DNA of 62,000 bases from Adiantum capillus-veneris (taxonomy: Eukaryota > Streptophyta > Polypodiopsida > Polypodiales > Pteridaceae). The DNA is taken from assembly GCA_014529385.2 (NCBI GenBank), contig CM043963.1, positions 72,633,412 through 72,695,411 of the forward strand. Direction: 5' to 3'. The stretch's first letter is position 1. Every line of letters begins with the position of its first letter. Below the pieces are notes generated by a model, which was not told where the DNA came from, made no database searches, and worked only from the letters and a program-made list of their open reading frames with translations. Positions 57,334-62,000 of this stretch are shown here, one piece after another. Both the position numbers and the translations under genes were made by a program.

Positions 57334-58480
57334 AGAACACTCCAGTGAAGGTTCGATGAGGCCTGAACAGCTTCTCCATCAAGCGATTGAATGTGGCTGG
57401 TGCATTGGTCAAGCCAAAAGGCATGACAATGTATTCGTAAAGACCAAATGTGGTGCGAAATGCGGTCTTTACAATGTCTTGATCAACTATCCTTATTTGA
57501 TGATAGCCACTTTTTAGGTCAATCCTATTGAAGTAGGTCGATCCTTGTAGCTTATCAAATAGGTCTTCTACCCATGGAACGGGAAACCTATTCTTGATAG
57601 TGATCCTATTTAGTGCTCTATAGTCAACACACATACGATATGTGCCGTCTTTCTTTTGCACTAATAGCACAGGTGAGCAAAATGGAGATGAGCTAGGCCT
57701 AACCATGCCCTTCTCAACTAACTCATGCACTTGCCGCATAATCTCCTCTTGTTGAGCTTGAGAAACTCTATAAGGAGGTTTGTTAGGCGGTGAACTTCTT
57801 GGAAGAAGTTCAATTGCATGGTCATCATTACCTCGTTTAGGAGGTAGCTCACAAGGGATGTCGTCAATAAAAACATCTTGAAACCCCTTGAGAAAATTGG
57901 ATAACTCTAATTCCTTTTGGTTGCTTTTATTTTCTTTTTCTAAAGCATTAGGTTCATTTTGAGAATCTTTAACAAAAATCATGTACACGGAAATAGAGCT
58001 CTTTATTGACTTGTTGAAAGCTGGTGTATGTACAATGGGGATAGTGTTACGCATTTCCTTAGCATCTATATACATGTATTTTTCCCTGAACTTAAAGGAG
58101 ATTCTCCTTTTAGGGAATTTAACATTGGCAGCCAGGCGATCAAACCATGGTGTCCCTAGGATTACATCCTCATGCTTGAGAGGAGAGATAAAGGAGTCCT
58201 CTTTGTCCACATAGCTTTGGACATGAAGCCTCAATTTCCCGATTAAGGGAGTGACTGAAGCTTCTTGCCCCTTGAAAGCACTGTCTGCAGGTAGGACATC
58301 TCCCATCTCGTAGGCTTGTATGCCTAGCTTGGTGGCCAACTCTATAGATATAAAATTGTGATTAGAACCATGGTCAAAGAGAATAAAAGCATCATGTTCT
58401 CTTACCTTTCCCCAAGCATGGCATAGAGGAGATCCTTTGTGGTGAGTTTGGTGAGTCTCCTCCTCTTGGATTTCAACCAA
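57314..58480 (-). pseudogene. Gypsy protease and RT fingers/palm, missing catalytic box
   Basis: The protease motif reads [11 protein letters not shown] at about residues 36-46, where the family has D-S/T-G, so the active-site Ser/Thr is His. RT motifs are present up to [18 protein letters not shown] (275-291), [12 protein letters not shown] (318-329) and [12 protein letters not shown] (353-364). After LFRPH the frame runs out and the next piece starts at KKSEFF. The YxDD segment and adjoining residues, roughly 100 bases, are deleted near 57,340. Confidence 0.9.
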
Positions 58481-58499
58481 GGTAGCTCTGGGAGGATCT

Positions 58500-59378
58500 T
58501 GGCGGATGTTCTTTTGGGGTCAAGCGCGGTACGCATGCCCTTGTTCGCCGCACTTGAAACACCGGTTATCCTTACGAGAATGCTCAAGCTCTTTAGGAGA
58601 GAGTTTGTTTTTACCTTTGTAAACTCCCTTCTCTTTAGCTTTAATGGAGTTGCCCTTAGGAGACTTTTGGACATTGTCCTTCCCCTTAGGCTCGTTGGAA
58701 CCCTTGTTTTCCGTGGCTTATTATTTCTTTTAGCCCCCGTTCGAAAATTGATTCGAGAGGCCACAATAGTATGGTGTATTACGGCCGATATGGTACGTGG
58801 CCTTTGGGAGTTGACATACTCCACCATTTCTTCGGTTAAGCCCTCACAAAATTGTTGCTTTTGCTCTCCAAAATCCAACTTTTTGAAGACAGTGGCTTTA
58901 AGTTGTAGGTCCCAAAACTTGTCTACATATTTGTGGATGGATTCATAGGGAGAGAGCTTTAAGCTTCACCATTCGGTGAGTACTTTGTCTTTGGCATCGG
59001 TGGCCAAAAACTGCTTCATAATGGAAGCTCTTAAAGCTTTCCATGTTCGTGGAGCTTCACCGTTGGCTCGTAGGCTAGACCACCATTGCCTGGCGGACTT
59101 TTGAAAGTGCATAGCTACATGGCGTAGCTAAGAGGACACCGTGAAGCCCTCATCTCCAAACGCCGCATCAAACTGTTGGATAAAGGCCAAGACTTTGTCT
59201 ATAGCACCAAAGGTGCCATCATAGGTAAGGAAAGAGATGCTCTTCCCTCCCTCTTTGAACTTCTTGAGCTTGGACGACCTCTTCCATGCGGCATAGGATT
59301 TCCTATGGCCTCTTCTTTTTGATGGTTCAAAGGTTGCACCATCACTTTCGTCAGAAGGTGAAGAATTTGAGGAAGGTG
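58500..59378 (-). pseudogene. Gypsy gag, 5' end cut by CACTA insertion
   Basis: Gag text on the minus strand: KFKEGGKSISFLTYDGTFG, AFIQQFDAAFG, RQWWSSLRANGEAPRTW, then a stop near 58,975 and LDFGEQKQQFCEGL. The zinc knuckle near 58,560-58,520 reads CFKCGEQGHAYRA followed by TGA where the last Cys is expected. The reading begins abruptly at 59378, the transposon junction. Confidence 0.8.
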
Positions 59379-59520
59379 CACTACAAGAGGCTATTCATAT
59401 TAGCGACGCTCACACAGCGACGCTCAAAAAAAAAAATCCCGGCGTCGCTATGAGCGTCGCTATAAGCGTCGCAAATTTACAAGTAAATTTGTGACGCTCA
59501 TAGCGGCGCCGACTGGGCTA
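59379..59520 (+). repeat. CACTA 5' terminus and subterminal repeats
   Basis: CACTACAAG at 59379 matches the superfamily terminus. At least six GCGACGCTC/GAGCGTCGC copies in both orientations lie at about 59402-59515, some arranged as hairpins (GCGTCGCAAATTTAC...TAAATTTGTGACGC). The three bases before the element are GTG, the expected target-duplication size. Confidence 0.9.
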
Positions 59521-59541
59521 AAAAAATAACAGAGAGCGTCC

Positions 59542-59570
59542 AAAAACTCAGATCTCAGATCTGAGTTTTT
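59542..59570. repeat. Perfect 29-base palindrome
   Basis: AAAAACTCAGATCT, one base C, then AGATCTGAGTTTTT. It lies just inside the CACTA subterminal array. Confidence 0.9.
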
Positions 59571-59599
59571 CGGAGCCCTCAAGCAAGGAGCAGGTAACG

Positions 59600-59630
59600 C
59601 TCTCCCTCTCTCTCTCTCTCTCTTTCTTCT

Positions 59631-59678
<48 letters not shown>

Positions 59679-59790
59679 AGAGGAAGGAGAGCCAGGTATG
59701 CTCCTTCCCTCTCCTCACTCTCATGTTCCCTTCCCCTCTTTCTCTCTCCCTCTCTCTCTCTCTCACACACACATACACACACATAGTGTT

Positions 59791-59838
<48 letters not shown>

Positions 59839-60065
59839 AACATAAACAAAAACGCACACACACATACATAAACAAAGAATGCACACACAAATTGAGAGAG
59901 GAAAAGAGAGAGAGAGCATGCATAAACAAAAAACGCACACATTGAGAGAGGAAAAGAGAGAGAGAACATGCATAAACAAAAAACGCACACATTGAGAGAG
60001 AAAAAGAGAGAGAAAACATGCATAAACAAAAAAATGCACACACATTGAGAGAGAAAGAGAGAGAA
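59600..60065. repeat. CT/CA microsatellites and about 50-bp tandem units
   Basis: (CT)n and (CA)n at about 59604-59672, (CT)n(CA)n then (GA)n at 59745-59835, and from about 59,890 to 60,065 four imperfect units of ATTGAGAGAGGAAAAGAGAG...CATGCATAAACAAAAAACGC. Long Leu/Ser and Cys/Val frames here are artefacts. Confidence 0.9.
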
Positions 60066-60459
60066 ACTAATTTAACGTCGTAGGAAACTAATTAAAATTA
60101 AAAGACCTAAAGATCTAGCCGACGAGGAGTTGAACTCAAGACCTATTATTCAAGAGGGAAATGGCATAACCAATCTATCATACTTGGCATGGGTGATAGA
60201 AAGGTTATACCATCTATCTCTTTTTATTGGCACACACATCCACACGCGCGCACACACACAAGAAGAAGAGAGTTATAACGTCGTAGGAAACTATCCTAAA
60301 AGACGTTAAAGATTAGGTTAGATGTAGACTTACGTTAAATTAGATTTAGGTTTATTTAAGTTAAATTAGATTAGATTTAGGTTTATTTTTAATTAGATTT
60401 ACGTTTATTTACGCTAGATTTAGATTTACGTTATATTAGATTAGATTTAGGTCTCCATA

Positions 60460-60813
60460 GACTGCGATGCCTGCATGAAGCGGGTGAAGAAATCCCTCAA
60501 TGGAATATAGGTTATTGCTGCCTTCACTCATGGTGGGCTCCGTCGATCCAAAAGTACTGGTGAAATGTCTTCAGAAGATAGGAAAGAAGGTGGATTTTCA
60601 GGGCGGCAAGAGTCACTACATCCCCGACACAATGACCATCTAGACAACCTCTAGTCATTCAACAGCAACTTCAAAGTTAGTAACAAGAGCAAGAACGGTC
60701 TAAAGGGCCAATTGCTGTCGTCAGATGTGGATGGAGATGAGGCAGCGTCACCGCCAGAAGTTAACTCTCACATCTTTAGTGATGAGAATGCCAACTCTTG
60801 CCGAGTTATGTGA
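60460..60813 (+). pseudogene. Captured heavy-metal-associated isoprenylated protein (HIPP) fragment
   Basis: DCDACMKRVKKSLNGI at 60460-60507 carries the CX2C metal site of an HMA domain. A TAG and a frame change follow. SVDPKVLVKCLQKIGKKVDF (from about 60,540) is the second half of the HMA fold. After a TAG near 60,640 the text ends SCRVM and TGA (60811-60813), a C-terminal CaaX prenylation box. HMA plus CaaX defines plant HIPP metallochaperones. The middle of the HMA domain is missing. No introns are evident, although GTCTCCATAG just before looks like an acceptor. This is host gene capture by the CACTA element. Confidence 0.75.
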
Positions 60814-60957
60814 AAAATTATGTGTTAAATCAGTTTTAAGGTTCTTATAATCCCTGTTAGTTTAGTTCTTTGTTTTTAATATAACATAATTTACGTTAGA
60901 TTTAGATTTATGTTATATTAGATTAGACTTAGGTTTATTTAGGTTTATTTAGGTTTA

Positions 60958-61022
<65 letters not shown>
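60958..61022. repeat. (CA)n microsatellite
   Basis: A CA tract of about 65 bases. Confidence 0.95.
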
Positions 61023-61024
<2 letters not shown>

Positions 61025-61275
61025 GAAGAAGAGAGTTTTAACGTCGTAGGAAACTATCCCAAAAGACGTTAAAGATTAGGTTAGATGTAGACTTACGTTA
61101 AATTAGATTTAGGTTTATTTTTAGTTAGATTTACGTTTATTTAGATTTACGCTTATTTACGTTAGATCGAGTCCACGCAAGAATTACTTACGGTTTAGGG
61201 TTTAGAGTTAGACGAACAGTGAAAAGATCTACTGTGAAAAGATGTTAAGATGCTGTGAAGTGCTACAGCTAGAGA

Positions 61276-61454
61276 AGAGGCAAAGGGGTTTTGTCCACTA
61301 CATGCAGTATCATGTAGACGTGGGTCTGTAGATTTCTTGTACCCACAACTATAGGTATTGACCAATAAAGACGAGATTATAACCCGGTGGTTCTGATCTC
61401 CGAGCACCTCTAGACCGAGGTGTGCGGGGATTGGACATGACTAGAGAATGTGAG

Positions 61455-61458
<4 letters not shown>
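61276..61458 (+). promoter_or_regulatory. CACTA leader block shared with 3031-3209
   Basis: It starts AGAGGCAAAGGGGTTTTG and ends AGAGAATGTGAGGTAG, with GACCAATAAAGACGAGAT and the GATCTCC...CACCTC hairpin. It lies 155 bases before the transposase ATG, across a GA tract. Confidence 0.5.

Positions 61459-61548
<90 letters not shown>
61456..61548. repeat. (GA)n microsatellite
   Basis: A GA tract of about 92 bases between the shared leader block and the transposase start. The first CACTA copy has AG tracts upstream of its block instead. Confidence 0.95.
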
Positions 61549-61550
<2 letters not shown>

Positions 61551-61612
61551 GACGAAGAATGCCAATAGAATATTAAATTTGTTGTCCAGGTTATAAGATT
61601 TTTATCCTCATT

Positions 61613-62000
61613 ATGAGTAGTGACGAGGATGTGGGACCGTCCAACCGAAACACCTATCTCTCAACGAGGGTCTTATGTCCTTGTAATCAATGCAAGCATG
61701 CTGTGCTACGGACAAGACGTGTTTCTTTGCAGAACATTCGCGAATTTGGCGAGTTCGATCCATCTATTATAGATCGAGTTGTTGCCAATTATAACTCGTC
61801 GAACTGTGACGCTGGCCAACAAGTAGCAATCTTGCAACCCAATGGACGTGTTTGCAGGTGCTTTGGTCAAGCAGCATATGTGAGGCCACAAGATGTAGCC
61901 TCTGACAGCTCGGGGGATGATCATGCAGAGCACATTCCCAACGAGGCAATGTTTGAGCCCGAGATTGATGAAATGATCGAGACGATCATGGATTCAGAAA
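61613..62000 (+). CDS. TNP2-like CACTA transposase, N-terminal part (runs off the window)
   Basis: ATG 61613 opens 129 codons to the window end without a stop. VLCPCNQCKHAVLRTRR near residue 20 is the N-terminal CX2C-type segment of plant TNP2 transposases and parallels CSCTLCK in the first CACTA element (ATG 3260). An acidic stretch follows (ASDSSGDDHAEH, EPEIDEMIETIMD). The conserved catalytic region should begin several hundred bases further on. The intact frame contrasts with the ruined copy at 3.3-5.5 kb. Confidence 0.75.
   Translation, partial: MSSDEDVGPSNRNTYLSTRVLCPCNQCKHAVLRTRRVSLQNIREFGEFDPSIIDRVVANYNSSNCDAGQQVAILQPNGRVCRCFGQAAYVRPQDVASDSSGDDHAEHIPNEAMFEPEIDEMIETIMDSE

Larger units (their letters stand above)
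53199..59378 (-). mobile_element. Ty3/gypsy chromovirus-type LTR retrotransposon, truncated and RT-defective
   Basis: Minus strand: the 3' LTR (54721-53199) is preceded by a polypurine ATATGGGGAAG. Pol is read in three frames (58480-55148) in the order protease, RT, RNase H, integrase, chromodomain. Gag runs to 59378, where a CACTA transposon interrupts it. The 5' LTR must lie beyond that element, outside the window. The gypsy element itself interrupts a copia LTR at 53199. The RT catalytic box is deleted and several frameshifts exist, so it is inactive. Confidence 0.9.
60260..61120. repeat. Pair of about 97-bp direct repeats in the CACTA leader
   Basis: 60260-60358 and 61022-61120 share AAGAAGAAGAGAGTT, ACGTCGTAGGAAACTATCC, AAAAGACGTTAAAGATTAGG and TTAGATGTAGACTTACGTT. 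They bracket the captured gene fragment. TTAGATTTAGG/TTTACG-like short repeats surround both. Confidence 0.85.
59379..62000 (+). mobile_element. Second CACTA transposon, 5' part, with captured host gene
   Basis: It starts with CACTACAAGAGGCTATTC at 59379, inside gypsy gag. A GCGACGCTC subterminal array follows, then microsatellite-rich leader DNA, a captured metallochaperone fragment (60460-60813), the leader block shared with the first CACTA element (61276-61458), and an open transposase N-terminus (61613 to the edge). Its coding sequence is undamaged as far as seen, so this copy may be younger than the first. The 3' end is outside the window. Confidence 0.85.

Noticed and set aside
59460-60045. 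Long Leu/Ser and Cys/Val-rich proteins on the minus strand
   Set aside because: They are translations of CT and CA microsatellites.
1-62000. CRISPR arrays, rRNA, canonical tRNA genes or bacterial-type operons
   Set aside because: None seen. Repeats are microsatellites, LTRs and transposon termini, and gene structure is eukaryotic.

Overview
This window is nuclear DNA from a land plant and is dominated by transposable elements. The evidence is nuclear genes with plant-type introns and organelle-targeting extensions (a plastid-type inorganic pyrophosphatase and a mitochondrial-type ClpP), initiator-Met tRNA primer sites in the LTR elements, CACTA (En/Spm) transposons, an isoprenylated heavy-metal protein fragment, and abundant AG/CT/CA microsatellites. 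The AT-rich, nested, heavily decayed repeats suggest a large genome. A fern or other non-angiosperm is possible, but the sequence does not settle it.

Layout. 1-2.6 kb: a LINE on the minus strand, running off the left edge. About 3.0-7.73 kb: a decayed CACTA transposon (+) with a TNP2 transposase relic, a second spliced gene, a foldback and a recognisable 3' terminus. 7.7-12.1 kb: unidentified remnants and a Ty3 integrase scrap. 12.13-17.24 kb: a full-length decayed Ty1/copia element (+), joined to the leader of a second copy. 17.8-20.03 kb: an inverted 5' half of the same family, next to another gag relic (20.2-21.8 kb).

21.995-37.07 kb is the most unusual part. It looks like a multi-gene DNA transposon bounded by diverged inverted repeats (TGTTGGG...CCCAACA). 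On the plus strand it carries a spliced transposase-like gene and a histone H3-like gene: an ARTKQT tail, a long novel insert, then an H3 histone fold. A 178-bp near-perfect foldback follows, and then two unidentified minus-strand genes converge on it. The last of these is split by a 5.76-kb non-autonomous LTR element (30079-35840) flanked by a GTAGA target duplication. Removing the insertion restores an open frame. Without it the host element is about 9.3 kb.

38.6-41.5 kb: the pyrophosphatase gene, six exons, apparently intact. 45.77-46.51 kb: ClpP (-), apparently intact. These two are the only convincing functional cellular genes. 47.4-59.4 kb: nested LTR elements. A copia fragment is interrupted by another copia-type LTR unit, whose right LTR is interrupted by a Ty3/gypsy chromovirus (-) lacking its RT catalytic box. 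The gypsy gag is in turn cut at 59379 by a second CACTA transposon (+), which shows its CACTA terminus, GCGACGCTC subterminal repeats, a captured metallochaperone fragment ending in a CaaX box, and an open transposase N-terminus running off the right edge.

Splice sites, frames and repeat matches were read by eye. No alignment or database search was run. Several frameshifts lie in homopolymers, so some could be assembly errors rather than true mutations.
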